DNA of 64,000 bases from Aurantibacter_A sp965215845 (GCA_965215845.1 CBDCEL010000004.1:2914001-2978000); one strand, 5' to 3'; shown: positions 6,881 through 16,801, counted from the stretch's first letter. Notes: generated from the sequence alone by a model not told the origin. Translations and numbers: made by a program.

Positions 6881-8485
6881 CTAATCAATCCATCCTTTTT
6901 CTTTATATAGTTCGATGAACCGATTGCTTAAAGAATCCGAGTCCCTATATTTTTTTCTGACCTCCGCCAATTTGGCTCGCATGGTCTTTAAAACCTCTGA
7001 ATAATCAGGATCACCATAGACATTATTGGTTTCGTTCGGGTCTTTTTTTCTATCGTACAACTCCCATTCATCAACATCAAAGTAAAAATGCATTAATTTG
7101 AAATCTTTGGTCGCAATACCATAATGCCTTTTTACCGCATGTTCAGCGGGATATTCATAATAGTGGTAATAAACGGCGTCACGGTCCCAATTTTCTTTTT
7201 CCCTTTTGAATAAGGGCAGTAAACTTTCTCCCTGCATTTCAGTGGGAACTTCCGTACCTGAAACTTCTAAAAACGTTTGGGCGAAATCTAGATTTTGAAC
7301 CATTTCGTCCTCCGTAATTCCAGGCTTGATAACGTTCGGCCAACGCACTAATAGCGGGGTCTTAAATGACTCATCGTACATAAAGCGCTTATCGAACCAA
7401 CCATGTTCTCCCAAATAAAAACCTTGGTCCGATGTATAGACCACTATGGTATTCTTGCTTAGGTTTTGTTCGTCTAAATAATTCAATAGCCGACCTACAT
7501 TTTCGTCGACGGCGGCAATCGTGCCCAAATAATCTTGCATATAGCGTTGGTACTTCCAAACGGCCAAAGCGGAATCGTTCATTTTCTTATATGCATCCCT
7601 GAATTTCTCCGCAATCGGACTGTACGTGGCATCCCAGGCGACCTTCTGTTTTTCGTTCAATTTATTCACTCCGCCTGCTCCCAGTCGTTCCTTTATCTCC
7701 AAATCGTCTAAAATATGCTTCGGAACCTTTAAATCGTATTGCAACAACATATCATTGAAAATACCCATCTCGGCGGTCTTTGATGCTTCGCCCCTGGTTT
7801 CATAATCATCGAAAAGCGTTTCGGGCAGTGGATATGTTTTTTTTGTGTATTCAGTGAAATGCCTTTCTGCAGGCATCCAGGTACGATGTGGAGCTTTGTG
7901 CAAGTACATCAAGAGAAAAGGTTTTATGGTGTCACGCCGATTTTCCATCCAGTCCAAGGTAAGATCGGTTATGATATCGGTCACATAACCGGTAATCGTT
8001 GTATCTCCAGAAGTAGTGATGAATCGGGGATTGTAATAATCTCCTTGTCCTGGCAAGATTTTGAATTCGTCGAACCCCTTCGGATTATTGCCAAAGTGTA
8101 ACTTTCCGAACATCGCGGTTTGATAGCCTGACTTTCTGCAATACTTGCGGAAAAGTAACATTCGTAGTGTCGAAAGGGGATAGGTTGTCTATTTTCCCAT
8201 TGATATGACTGTGTTTTCCGGTGAGGATGACGGCTCTTGAAGGTGCACAGATCGAGTTGGTCACAGTACGCGTTGGTAAAGCGCATGCCTTCTGTGGCAA
8301 GACGATCGATATTCGGGGTCTGGATCAATTTATCGGTCATAGGCGCTGATGGCCTGATAGGCATGATCATCAGACATGATAAAGACGATATTGGGTCTTT
8401 TTGTGTCTTTTATTGGAGCCTCTTTCCTTTGGCAGGAATGATAAAAAATCAAGCAGCAGATCAATAGAAACCAAGAATACTTCAT
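6881..8485 (-). pseudogene. Sulfatase lipoprotein, frameshifted in its N-terminal third
   Basis: A type I sulfatase whose reading frame changes three times. The ATG at 8483-8485 gives a lipoprotein signal (lipobox YHSC) and RPNIVFIMSDDHAYQAIS; the frame then shifts near 8335 (continuing DKLIQTPNIDRLATEGM), near 8260 (continuing NSICAPSRAVILTGKHSH) and near 8131 (continuing SGYQTAMFGKLHFGNNP). The rest, 426 codons, is intact and includes YTSDQGFYLGEHGWFDKRFM. The active-site CAPSR motif (Cys to formylglycine) is present. The family removes sulfate esters from polysaccharides in the periplasm. Each shift is a single base in otherwise well-conserved protein, so sequencing error is as likely as decay. 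Confidence 0.85.
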
Positions 8486-8525
8486 AAACCTAAGGTTGTT
8501 TAGGCCTAAAGTACAGATTTGCGGC

Positions 8526-8810
8526 TTATTTTGACTCTATTTTTTCAAGGACGACCAAGGAATTTTTTTGGAGTTCGACCGCTTTATGCCAAAAATTTGC
8601 TTTAAGGGCAGATATAGTCTTCAGGCTAAAAAGAAGCGTCGTGCCTCACCGCCAGATGAAATGTCAAAGCGAGCTGTACCTGTGTTTCATGTTTGGTATG
8701 GAACGTACAACTTTAGGTCTATTAGCGCTTGACCAAGATTGACTGAAAGCTATTTCATCGGGTAGCTCCACTAACTTTAGTAGCCATGAGTCGGAATATT
8801 AATATTCATG
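8526..8810 (-). pseudogene. Displaced C-terminus of the DUF3857 protein (several frameshifts)
   Basis: Downstream of the stop at 8806 the minus strand continues to encode the expected C-terminal part of the family in changing frames: MNINIPTHGY, then LVELPDEIAFSQSW, then TQVQLALTFHLAVRHDASF..PEDY, then LKANFWHKAVELQKNSLVV ending at a TAA at 8526-8528. At least four single-base shifts (near 8810, 8777, between ~8680 and 8740, near 8610) and one in-frame TAG near 8629 are needed to join them. The order and spacing match a DUF3857/DUF3858 C-terminal barrel-like domain, so this is the missing tail and not intergenic DNA. Confidence 0.7.
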
Positions 8811-10521
8811 TCTGAAACCTGTAAGTTCTTGGATAACCAAAGTCGATAGGATACTCGCGCATTTCAAGTTGAAACGGATTCTTATCAAAGAATTTGATTA
8901 AAAATGGGTTGAGGTAGATTTTGTTGTCCATAATAGGACTATCCCCGGAAAATTGAAAACGTTCCGATATTTGTGATTCACTGTTCTTATTACCAACTAA
9001 CCCGTAACCTGTAATTTCAACATTCTGGAAATGCTCTTCCATTCGATTCAAATATTCCTCTTCGCTAAGGCCATCATTCAGGTTTCTATTATCGAAAGCA
9101 AGGTACCCTAAGCGAGAGGTGTCGATAATTCCAGAAAACGAACCAGATTTGACATCTAAGCTTATTTGTGAGCGAACTAGATATTTATTTTTGGCATAAG
9201 GTAAGATGTCATACCAGTAACTAGGCCCTTCAAAATTCATCAAACGGCCATAGTGATTTAAAGCCCTAAAAGGCAATAACCCAAAAGGCATGAGCTTGTT
9301 TGATGCATCCAATAGATACTCTTGACCATCTATTCGCACACGAGCGATGAAATAGTCGAAATCATTGATGCTCGGGTACGACCTTTTAGGCAAGCCGTTT
9401 TTTCTTGTGGATACAAGCATTAGATTGGCTTCGATCCCAGCCTCGTTCAATAATGTGATCAATGACATATTGATTTCGGCAACATTTCCTTTTCGCTTCC
9501 TGAAGGCCTCCTTCACATTGTTATAAGTATAAACTCCGTAGCTCCTGTCCCAAGTGAAATGTTCCTTTACGAAACCATAGATTTTTTTGGCCCTCGAGAG
9601 ATAGTCGCCCTTGAAGAGATCATCGGGTGCACGTTTTTTGAAAAAACCTTTTTTCTTGAGTTGGGGACCTATACTTTCACTTTTCTGAAAGTTCCGGTCA
9701 ATTTTCGCCCAGGTAATTGGCTCCCTCGCTTTGGCACTGTTGTTAAAAGCAACTTTGAAAAGCTCAAATTTTAAACGGGAAGTGTAGTTTTTAACCGACA
9801 GAACAAACCCATCGGCCGCTTCCAAGGCCGGTATATCGCGCATGACATATTTCAGCACTTCACAGGCGGCTCGAATAAATGTGCCCTTAAAGCAATGCTT
9901 TTCAATATGCGCTTCATTAATATCTAGTTTTAATGATCCTACCAAGGCCCTGTTGTATTTTAAAAGCCCGGGAATTTTAGCATTGTATTCGCTATAGATT
10001 TTGGGTATTTTAGATTGAAAACTCCATCCATCGAGTGTGTAGAAATAAGGTGTCACTATTTCATACTTGTACTCTATGATGCTACCCACTCTTAGATTTG
10101 GAAAAGAGAACTTTTTTATGCTTGAATACTCGTTTTTCTGCTCCATGAAGATCTGGTCAGGGGAAACCACTTCTTGATCCTCCCCGTTATGCGTTATAGC
10201 ATTAAGTTCAGTTAGTTTTTCATCCTCAAGAAGGGGAATGGAAATCGTGGCATTTTCAAAACCTTCCTGTTTTAGGATCTTTATTTTTGAATGATAGGTC
10301 TTGACCAAAAATAACTTGCTGCGAATCTCTTTGAAATAATGGTTTCCTTTTTCATATAAGACAACGGCTGAGGCTTCTGGCGCTTTTTGATAGGTAGTGA
10401 AGTTTTTGTCAAATGGGGTGAGTTGGCCAAAAATCACCTCTTCCTGTGCCCGGAGTAAGCAGGAACCAAACACAATAATAACGAATAGGGAAACTCTTAT
10501 GAAAACGGGTGATAATTGCAC
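8806..10521 (-). CDS. DUF3857 and transglutaminase-like domain protein (frame broken near C-terminus)
   Basis: 571 residues in the open frame: a signal peptide (to LLRAQEE), a DUF3857 beta-sandwich (~50-230), then a transglutaminase-like core (~300-420) with NVAEINMSLITLLNEAGIEA, where the usual catalytic Cys is replaced by Glu or Ala, and DFDYFIARV...YLLDAS supplying the His/Asp region. Catalytic competence is therefore doubtful. Family members are ~630-660 residues; the missing ~90 residues are found out of frame in 8526-8810. The start is GTG at 10519-10521; no in-frame ATG lies upstream before a stop. Family function is unknown; envelope location is inferred. It follows kdsA by 26 bp in the same direction. 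Confidence 0.8.
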   Translation of the reverse strand: MQLSPVFIRVSLFVIIVFGSCLLRAQEEVIFGQLTPFDKNFTTYQKAPEASAVVLYEKGNHYFKEIRSKLFLVKTYHSKIKILKQEGFENATISIPLLEDEKLTELNAITHNGEDQEVVSPDQIFMEQKNEYSSIKKFSFPNLRVGSIIEYKYEIVTPYFYTLDGWSFQSKIPKIYSEYNAKIPGLLKYNRALVGSLKLDINEAHIEKHCFKGTFIRAACEVLKYVMRDIPALEAADGFVLSVKNYTSRLKFELFKVAFNNSAKAREPITWAKIDRNFQKSESIGPQLKKKGFFKKRAPDDLFKGDYLSRAKKIYGFVKEHFTWDRSYGVYTYNNVKEAFRKRKGNVAEINMSLITLLNEAGIEANLMLVSTRKNGLPKRSYPSINDFDYFIARVRIDGQEYLLDASNKLMPFGLLPFRALNHYGRLMNFEGPSYWYDILPYAKNKYLVRSQISLDVKSGSFSGIIDTSRLGYLAFDNRNLNDGLSEEEYLNRMEEHFQNVEITGYGLVGNKNSESQISERFQFSGDSPIMDNKIYLNPFLIKFFDKNPFQLEMREYPIDFGYPRTYRFQT

Positions 10522-10547
10522 CCTACAATAACTTCAGGATCATTAAA

Positions 10548-11369
10548 TTATTGCAATTCAAGTACGGTTTTTCTCAAGGATACCAGGTTCTTCAACAACT
10601 TTTCCAATTGATCAAGCGGCAACATATTCGCCCCGTCACTTTTAGCGTTTGCCGGATCGAAATGGGTTTCCATAAAAATGCCGTCGACTCCCGCCGCGAT
10701 GCCGGCTCGGGCAATGGTATCGATCAAGGCAGGGCGGCCTCCGGTAACACCCGAAGACTGGTTGGGTTGTTGCAACGAATGGGTGACATCCAATACTACT
10801 GGCGCGAATTGCTTCATAGTGGGAATACCCCTGAAATCGACCACCATATCTTGATAGCCGAACATAGTGCCGCGATCCGTGATCCAGACTTTTTCATTGC
10901 CCGAATCGGTTACCTTGGCGACGGCATGCTTCATACTTTCAGGGCTCATAAACTGGCCTTTTTTTAGGTTGACCACCTTATCGGTTTCGGCGGCTGCCAC
11001 GACCAGATCTGTTTGCCTCACCAGAAAAGCGGGAATTTGTAACACATCGACATATTCTGCTGCCAAGACGGCGTCCGATTCCTTATGGATATCCGTTATA
11101 GTGGGAACCTTAAAAGTTTCGGAAACCTTTCGAAGGATTTTCAGGGCCTTTTCATCCCCGATTCCGGTAAACGAATCCACGCGACTTCGGTTTGCCTTTT
11201 TGAAACTGCCCTTGAATACGTATGGAATCTTTAACACATCGGTGACCGAAACTATTTTTTCCGCGATGCGAAGGGCCATATCCTCACCTTCAATGGCACA
11301 AGGCCCTGATAGCAAAAAGAAGTTGTCGCCATCTGCATGTTTTATCTGGGGAATAAGCGAAAGGTCCAT
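10548..11369 (-). CDS. kdsA: 3-deoxy-8-phosphooctulonate synthase
   Basis: 273 residues, full length for KdsA. It condenses phosphoenolpyruvate with arabinose 5-phosphate to Kdo-8-phosphate, a precursor of lipopolysaccharide inner core, in the cytosol. Diagnostic stretches: FFLLSGPCAIEGEDMAL near the start, YVFKGSFKKANRSR (~50-63), DVLQIPAFLVRQTDLV, KKGQFMSPESM, RGTMFGY and DVTHSLQQPNQSSGVTGG, ending with GIFMETHFDPANAKSDGANM. The presence of CAIE and absence of extra metal-binding Cys elsewhere leave metal dependence undecided. It is transcribed leftward toward the DUF3857 gene; the two may form a unit but have no functional link. Confidence 0.97.
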   Translation of the reverse strand: MDLSLIPQIKHADGDNFFLLSGPCAIEGEDMALRIAEKIVSVTDVLKIPYVFKGSFKKANRSRVDSFTGIGDEKALKILRKVSETFKVPTITDIHKESDAVLAAEYVDVLQIPAFLVRQTDLVVAAAETDKVVNLKKGQFMSPESMKHAVAKVTDSGNEKVWITDRGTMFGYQDMVVDFRGIPTMKQFAPVVLDVTHSLQQPNQSSGVTGGRPALIDTIARAGIAAGVDGIFMETHFDPANAKSDGANMLPLDQLEKLLKNLVSLRKTVLELQ

Positions 11370-11443
11370 TTCTTAAATTTTGTATAAAGATAGTATTTAA
11401 GTGTGGTTTCCTTTTTAGATTTATCGATATCAAAGACAATTTC

Positions 11444-12034
11444 ATGAACATAAGAATACTCCTTTCATTTCTATTTACGGTGGTTTTCTTAAGCTTCAAA
11501 TCTTCGGCCCAGGTAGAAAGAAAGTCCAACACTTTTGATCTTATAAATTTGGAAAGGCACCAATTCAAATTCAATTTGGTCAGTCCGGGACTGAGTTATG
11601 AAATCGGAATTTTAAAAAACGTTACCGCCTCTACAAGTTTTGGTCTGGGAGTAGCAACCTACCAAGAAGGCTATTCTTTTGGCTTTGCCTGGCATACAAG
11701 AATGAGGTACTATCATAATTTGAACCGAAGGATTGACTTGGGAAAAAATGTTTCGGGTAACTCTGGTGACTACTTGGCCCCAGCGAGAAGTGTCTTTTGG
11801 GAACCGTTGCAAATCTCACACAACCTCGATAGCGCCGGTGATTTTGGCCTTGCCTTTTATGGCGGTATGTATGGCATTCAACGCACCTATGAAAAAGGGT
11901 TCAATTTCAATGCCGAATTCGGGGTTGGATACTATAGGGGCGATGGGGTTTTAAGCGGCTATGGACCGCTTTTTAATTTTACGTTTGGCTGGGTAGCCAC
12001 CAAACGAAAATCAAGAAAACCCGTTTTCAACTAA
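11444..12034 (+). CDS. Secreted beta-barrel-like protein of unknown function
   Basis: 196 residues with a signal peptide (cleavage after SSA, residue ~22). The mature part has alternating hydrophobic/polar strands, many Gly and aromatic residues (FGLGVATYQEGYSFGFAW, AEFGVGYYRGDGVLSGYG) and the FNLVSPGLSYEIG start seen in small flavobacterial outer-membrane proteins, so an 8-strand barrel is plausible. I do not recognise a specific family. It is divergent from kdsA (74 bp) and ends 102 bp before typA. Confidence 0.6.
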   Translation: MNIRILLSFLFTVVFLSFKSSAQVERKSNTFDLINLERHQFKFNLVSPGLSYEIGILKNVTASTSFGLGVATYQEGYSFGFAWHTRMRYYHNLNRRIDLGKNVSGNSGDYLAPARSVFWEPLQISHNLDSAGDFGLAFYGGMYGIQRTYEKGFNFNAEFGVGYYRGDGVLSGYGPLFNFTFGWVATKRKSRKPVFN

Positions 12035-12109
12035 TCTGATAAGCCCAACATCCTAAGAATCAATCAAATAAATTATTGGTCATTTACGTTTCAATGCAAG
12101 AAATAGCAG

Positions 12110-12117
12110 TATCTTTG
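12110..12117 (+). promoter_or_regulatory. -7 promoter element for typA
   Basis: TATCTTTG matches the Bacteroidota -7 consensus TAnnTTTG, 19 bp before the typA ATG. A weak -33 element (TTTC at 12089-12092) lies 17 bp upstream. Confidence 0.5.
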
Positions 12118-12136
12118 CACGCTGAAATTAAAAGGT

Positions 12137-13936
12137 ATGTCTCAGACAAAGAATATCGCGATTATAGCGCACGTCGACCACGGTAAGACCACTTTGGTCG
12201 ACAAGATTATGCACCATTGCCAACTGTTCCGTGAAAACGAGAATACCGGCGAATTGATATTGGATAATAATGATCTTGAACGTGAGAGAGGCATCACTAT
12301 TACCTCGAAAAATGTTTCGGTGGTCTACAAGGACACTAAGATTAATATTATCGATACCCCGGGGCATGCCGATTTTGGGGGGGAAGTGGAACGCGTTCTA
12401 AATATGGCAGATGGCGTTCTTCTTCTCGTAGACGCTTTTGAAGGACCAATGCCGCAGACTCGATTTGTTTTATCAAAAGCAATCGAATTGGGGTTAAAAC
12501 CTTGTGTGGTCATCAATAAGGTAGATAAGGAAAATTGTACGCCCGATGAGGTGCACGAGAAAGTTTTTGACTTGATGTTCGAATTGGATGCCGAGGAATG
12601 GCAATTGGATTTCCCGACCGTCTATGGATCCGCCAAGCACAATTGGATGAGTGAAGATTGGCAAAAGCCTACCGACTCAATAGCGCCGCTTTTGGATATG
12701 GTCATCGAGCATATTCCCAGTTTTGAACCTGAAGAAGGCACCACCCAAATGTTGATTACGTCTTTAGACTATTCATCCTTTACGGGAAGGATAGCCATTG
12801 GCCGCCTACAGAGGGGTAGCCTTAAAGAAGGTCAACAGATCTCGTTGGTCAAACGCGATAAAAGCATAGTAAAATCAAAAGTAAAGGAACTGTTCACTTT
12901 CGAAGGCTTAGGAAGAAAGAAGGTGAAAGAAGTAGTGGCGGGAGACATTTGCGCCTTGATCGGTTTGGAAGGTTTCGATATCGGAGATACGATTGCAGAT
13001 TTGGAAAACCCTGAAGGTTTGAAGACCATCGCTATCGATGAGCCGACAATGAGTATGCTGTTCACGATCAATGATAGTCCGTTTTTTGGGCAAGACGGCA
13101 AGTTTGTGACCTCACGGCATATCAAGGAACGTTTGGAGCGCGAGCTTGAAAAGAACTTGGCCTTGAGGGTCGAAGAAACCGATAGCGCGGATAAATTCAT
13201 GGTATTTGGCCGCGGGGTTTTGCACCTTTCCGTACTGATCGAGACGATGCGTCGCGAAGGATATGAATTGCAAATAGGGCAGCCCCAGGTCATCATTAAG
13301 ACAATTGACGGGGTTAAATGTGAACCGGTAGAACATTTGACAATCGATTTGCCGGAGGAAGTTTCGGGGAAAGCTGTTGAAATGGTTTCTATTCGCAAAG
13401 GCGAAATGACAAGTATGGAAGCCAAAGGTGATCGTATGCTTTGCGAGTTCACAATTCCATCAAGGGGGATTATCGGCCTGCGAAATCAATTGTTGACGGC
13501 CACGGCCGGGGAGGCCATTATGGCACATCGATTTTTGGAATATCAACCGATGAAGGGTGAAATTCCGCAACGGATAAATGGTTCACTGGTTTCTATGGAG
13601 AATGGTAAGGCAATCCCATATTCCATTGACAAGTTGCAAGAGCGAGGCAAGTTCTTCATCGATCCGGGCGAGGACATCTATGAAGGTCAGGTCATCGGTG
13701 AGAACTCACGAGGCGATGATATGACCGTCAATGTCACAAAGACCAAAAAACTTTCCAATGTAAGATCGGCAGGTGCCGATGACAAGGCCAAGATTGTTCC
13801 TGCCATTAAATTCTCTTTGGAGGAGGCCCTGGAGTATATCCAAAAAGATGAATACGTCGAGGTAACCCCAAAGCACCTTCGACTTCGAAAAGTGTTCTTA
13901 AAGGAAGTCGACAGAAAAAGGAACAAAATCGATTAG
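12137..13936 (+). CDS. typA: Ribosome-associated translational GTPase TypA/BipA
   Basis: 599 residues, normal length. GTPase motifs: AHVDHGKTTLVDKI (G1, ~11-24), RGITI (G2), DTPGHADFGGEVERV (G3), NKVDKE (G4) and GSAKHNW (G5 region). The C-terminal half has the elongation-factor folds and the BipA-specific C-terminal domain (SNVRSAGADDKAKIVPA, RLRKVFL). BipA binds the 70S ribosome and aids 50S assembly and translation under stress. A Bacteroidota-type -7 element and AAAAGG precede the ATG. Monocistronic by position. Confidence 0.97.
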   Translation: MSQTKNIAIIAHVDHGKTTLVDKIMHHCQLFRENENTGELILDNNDLERERGITITSKNVSVVYKDTKINIIDTPGHADFGGEVERVLNMADGVLLLVDAFEGPMPQTRFVLSKAIELGLKPCVVINKVDKENCTPDEVHEKVFDLMFELDAEEWQLDFPTVYGSAKHNWMSEDWQKPTDSIAPLLDMVIEHIPSFEPEEGTTQMLITSLDYSSFTGRIAIGRLQRGSLKEGQQISLVKRDKSIVKSKVKELFTFEGLGRKKVKEVVAGDICALIGLEGFDIGDTIADLENPEGLKTIAIDEPTMSMLFTINDSPFFGQDGKFVTSRHIKERLERELEKNLALRVEETDSADKFMVFGRGVLHLSVLIETMRREGYELQIGQPQVIIKTIDGVKCEPVEHLTIDLPEEVSGKAVEMVSIRKGEMTSMEAKGDRMLCEFTIPSRGIIGLRNQLLTATAGEAIMAHRFLEYQPMKGEIPQRINGSLVSMENGKAIPYSIDKLQERGKFFIDPGEDIYEGQVIGENSRGDDMTVNVTKTKKLSNVRSAGADDKAKIVPAIKFSLEEALEYIQKDEYVEVTPKHLRLRKVFLKEVDRKRNKID

Positions 13937-14168
13937 GGTTTAAGGTCGATTATTGTCCAAAGCACCCTAGGCTGTATCCTTCCTTTAACTGAAGAAATGA
14001 AGGGACAAATGCCTGAACCTCCTTATTTCAAGTGTTCTGAACCTTGAATTTTAGGTTTGTCATCTATACAGTTAATCTTTCCAAGAATACTTCGAATTCT
14101 TCGAGCTACACATTTCGAACCTCCCGAAATTGATAATTTGCTAAATTGTTTTGCAAACAATTCAAGCA

Positions 14169-15944
14169 ATGTATACCCCGAGTACAATCTGGCGGTCAAG
14201 GTGCCTAAACAAATCTACTATATTATTACTATTGGGTGTTCTCCTTGTGGGGCTGCTGTGTATAGGCTGCGATAGTGAACAACCCATTCAACCTCCTGTC
14301 GAGAGCCCTGCCGAGCTTCCTGAAGATGATGGGCCTGATGGTAGTGATGACCCTGGCATGACGCCTCTGGTAGATCATGATATAGTAATCAAGGCCAGTG
14401 ATGGTGGACCTGTGTTTTGGAACGAATTGACCGACAAGGAATTCGTTATTCGAGGCGTCAACTACTTTTGGATCGTGCCACATGATGGTGGATTTCAAGA
14501 TCGATTCTTTGCGTTGGACGAATTTGATGCCACCCGAGTAGCTGAAGATTTCCGATTGTTATCGGCAAAAGGATATAATACGGTAAGGGTTTTTTTTGAT
14601 ACATGTAGTTCAGGATTGGGATGCATTGGCCGAACCGATGGTATAGGACTCGATTCGAGATATATCGACAATCTGGCAGAAACCATTAAAATTGCCGAAC
14701 AAGAAGGTATATACTTAATCCTCACTTCCAATGACCTTCCAGATGATGGAGGTTATTGGGATATTTCAAATGCCGGTTCCAATGATAATTTTGCGGCCTA
14801 CAGAAATGCACATTATCTCACCCAAAATGGCATTGAATCAGCGAAGAAGTATTGGGGAGACCTCCTAAGCGCCCTGGTTGACCGGGCCCCTCCTTTGAAT
14901 CGGGTGCTGGCTTGGTCATTGCTCAATGAACAATGGTATTTTCGCTTTCAGCCTCCTTTTAGCCTTAGCAGCGGTGAAATTATTGCCGCAAATGGAATGA
15001 GCTATGATATGGCAAATAGTGCTGACAAAAAAAGGCTCGCGGTAGAGGGGATGGTGCATTATATAAATGAAGTCCGGAAAACCATCGATGAATACGACCC
15101 GAATGGGCTGGTGACCATGGGCTTTTTTGTGCCTGATTATCCAAATGCGTTAAGGAGTGGTGATTTCAGATATGTGGAAACAGCGGGATTATTACCCTCG
15201 GCCAATTTAGATTTTTTCGATTTTCATACGTACCCCGGGGAAGTACCATTGGATATTTTCGAAGAAAACTTCGGAATGATGGGCTATAATCAAAAACCGA
15301 TAATTATGGGGGAGGTAGGCGCATTTTTGGATCGATATTTCGATTCAAACGCTGCGCTTTCCGCTTTGCAGAATTGGCAAGCACAATCTTGTGAATTCGG
15401 TTTTGATGGTTGGTTGTATTGGGGCATGTACAGGGCCCCAGAGGGAGTTGGTGATGCAAGTTGGGGTTTTATGGATGGTGAGATGGAATTATTGGAAGGT
15501 CTGGCACCGATCAATTACTCGGATGCATGCGCCACGGAATTGTTGCCCCCTGAAAATCTGGCTTTGGGAAAACCGGTGTCAGCATCGGCTACGTTGGCAG
15601 GGGAAGCCCCTGAAATGGCGGTCGATGGCCGTCTTGATACCCAATGGGGATCTGGAGACCTGCCGCCCCAATGGATTTCAATCGACCTTGGAGAGGAAAC
15701 CCAAATCACTGGAATTGATTTACATGTTGCACAATTTCCCAATGGGCTTACCGAACATCATCTTGAAGCTAGCAATGATGAAAGCACATGGAGTACCTTG
15801 AAGGTCTTTAATGGGGAGACCATTGGCGGTGAAGTACTTCGTTATGAAGTTTCAGAGCCGGTGTCGTTTCGATATATTAGGGTGAGGACAACGGCCAGCC
15901 CCTCTTGGGTTTCGTGGAAAGAAATTTCCGTTTTCGGCCTGTAA
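14169..15944 (+). CDS. Glycoside hydrolase family 5-like lipoprotein with C-terminal discoidin (F5/8C) domain
   Basis: 591 residues from the ATG at 14169. The signal ends in LLCIGC, a lipobox, followed by an acidic, Pro-rich linker of ~40 residues, so the enzyme is tethered at the envelope. The TIM barrel (~70-450) has FVIRGVNYFWIVP at its start, NTVRVFFD, WSLLNEQWYF (acid/base Glu) and KPIIMGEVGAF (nucleophile Glu), as in GH5/mannanase-type glycosidases. Residues ~465-591 form a carbohydrate-binding F5/8 type C module (NLALGKPVSAS..., WISIDLGEE, ISVFGL). The likely substrate is a beta-linked mannan or similar polymer; the exact specificity is not readable. A TTG 18 bp upstream is an alternative start. 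Confidence 0.82.
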   Translation: MYTPSTIWRSRCLNKSTILLLLGVLLVGLLCIGCDSEQPIQPPVESPAELPEDDGPDGSDDPGMTPLVDHDIVIKASDGGPVFWNELTDKEFVIRGVNYFWIVPHDGGFQDRFFALDEFDATRVAEDFRLLSAKGYNTVRVFFDTCSSGLGCIGRTDGIGLDSRYIDNLAETIKIAEQEGIYLILTSNDLPDDGGYWDISNAGSNDNFAAYRNAHYLTQNGIESAKKYWGDLLSALVDRAPPLNRVLAWSLLNEQWYFRFQPPFSLSSGEIIAANGMSYDMANSADKKRLAVEGMVHYINEVRKTIDEYDPNGLVTMGFFVPDYPNALRSGDFRYVETAGLLPSANLDFFDFHTYPGEVPLDIFEENFGMMGYNQKPIIMGEVGAFLDRYFDSNAALSALQNWQAQSCEFGFDGWLYWGMYRAPEGVGDASWGFMDGEMELLEGLAPINYSDACATELLPPENLALGKPVSASATLAGEAPEMAVDGRLDTQWGSGDLPPQWISIDLGEETQITGIDLHVAQFPNGLTEHHLEASNDESTWSTLKVFNGETIGGEVLRYEVSEPVSFRYIRVRTTASPSWVSWKEISVFGL

Positions 15945-15982
15945 TTTCCAAAGATGCAATTTGGCCAAAAATCTATAATCGC

Positions 15983-16732
15983 TTAGTCCCTTGGCGCCTG
16001 ATGAAGTGCGGCGGCTGCGGCGCCGACAATGCCAGCAGCGTTTCTCAATTCGGCAGGAATCACGGGCGTTTCGATTTTGATGCAGTCCTTGTATTCCTCG
16101 AAATCTTTTGAAGCACCTCCGCCTAATATAATTAGGTCGGGGGCAACGATCAACTCCACATAGGTCAAGAATTTATTGAAGCGCTTGCCCCATTCTTTGT
16201 AAGAGAGTCCTTCTCGTTCCTTGGCTGAATCAGCGGCCCAAAGCTCGATTTTTTTATATTTTTTATACGGAATCTGGCCAAGCTCAAAGTTTGGGATCAG
16301 CTCGCCGTCCAGAAATGCACCGCTTCCCAGCCCGGTACCAATGGTTATCATAATGACCAAACCTTGTTTGCCTTTACCGATTCCATAGTTCATGGTCGCG
16401 TAGCCAGCGGCGTCGGCGTCGTTCACAACGGTGACAGGTAAGCCTGTGGCCTCGCTGAACAATTCTTTGACGTTCACGCCACGCCATGATTTGTGTAGAT
16501 TCCCCGGAGATTTGCAGACACCATGCTTGATAACCGTCGGAAAGCCTACACCGACGGGACCTTTATGATCAAAATGCTCGACTATTTGCGCGACAACCTT
16601 GGCCATCTCTTTGGGCTTTCTTGAAGGTGGGGTGGGTATTCGGTGGCGGGGTGTCAACTTTTCACCTGTCAATGAGTTTACTAGGGCTCCCTTCATTCCA
16701 GAGCCACCGATATCGATTCCAAGAACTTCCAT
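15983..16732 (-). CDS. ppgK: Polyphosphate glucokinase (ROK family)
   Basis: 249 residues. It phosphorylates glucose using polyphosphate, often ATP too, in the cytosol. Motifs: LGIDIGGSGMKGALV (phosphate 1, residues 4-18), VGVGFPTVIKHGV, VNDADAAGYATMNYG (with the catalytic Asp), MITIGTGLGSGAFLDGELIPN and LIILGGGASK. The HKSW and FELGQIPYKKYK parts match the PPGK subfamily rather than general ROK kinases. It converges with the GH5 gene and sits downstream of the sulfatase gene; glucose freed from polysaccharides is a plausible source of substrate. Confidence 0.93.
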   Translation of the reverse strand: MEVLGIDIGGSGMKGALVNSLTGEKLTPRHRIPTPPSRKPKEMAKVVAQIVEHFDHKGPVGVGFPTVIKHGVCKSPGNLHKSWRGVNVKELFSEATGLPVTVVNDADAAGYATMNYGIGKGKQGLVIMITIGTGLGSGAFLDGELIPNFELGQIPYKKYKKIELWAADSAKEREGLSYKEWGKRFNKFLTYVELIVAPDLIILGGGASKDFEEYKDCIKIETPVIPAELRNAAGIVGAAAAALHQAPRD

Positions 16733-16801
16733 GTGGTTATTTAGTTTATGCCGCGCAAAGTAATAAAACTTTTGGACTGTTCGGGCAATGATTTTTCCAT
16801 T

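Noticed and set aside
8129..8815. Programmed ribosomal frameshifting in the sulfatase and DUF3857 genes
   Set aside because: Several shifts in different directions per gene and no slippery heptamer with a following structure; error or decay is simpler.
14057..14275. 72-codon open frame before the GH5 gene
   Set aside because: It overlaps the GH5 start in another frame and has no recognisable domain.
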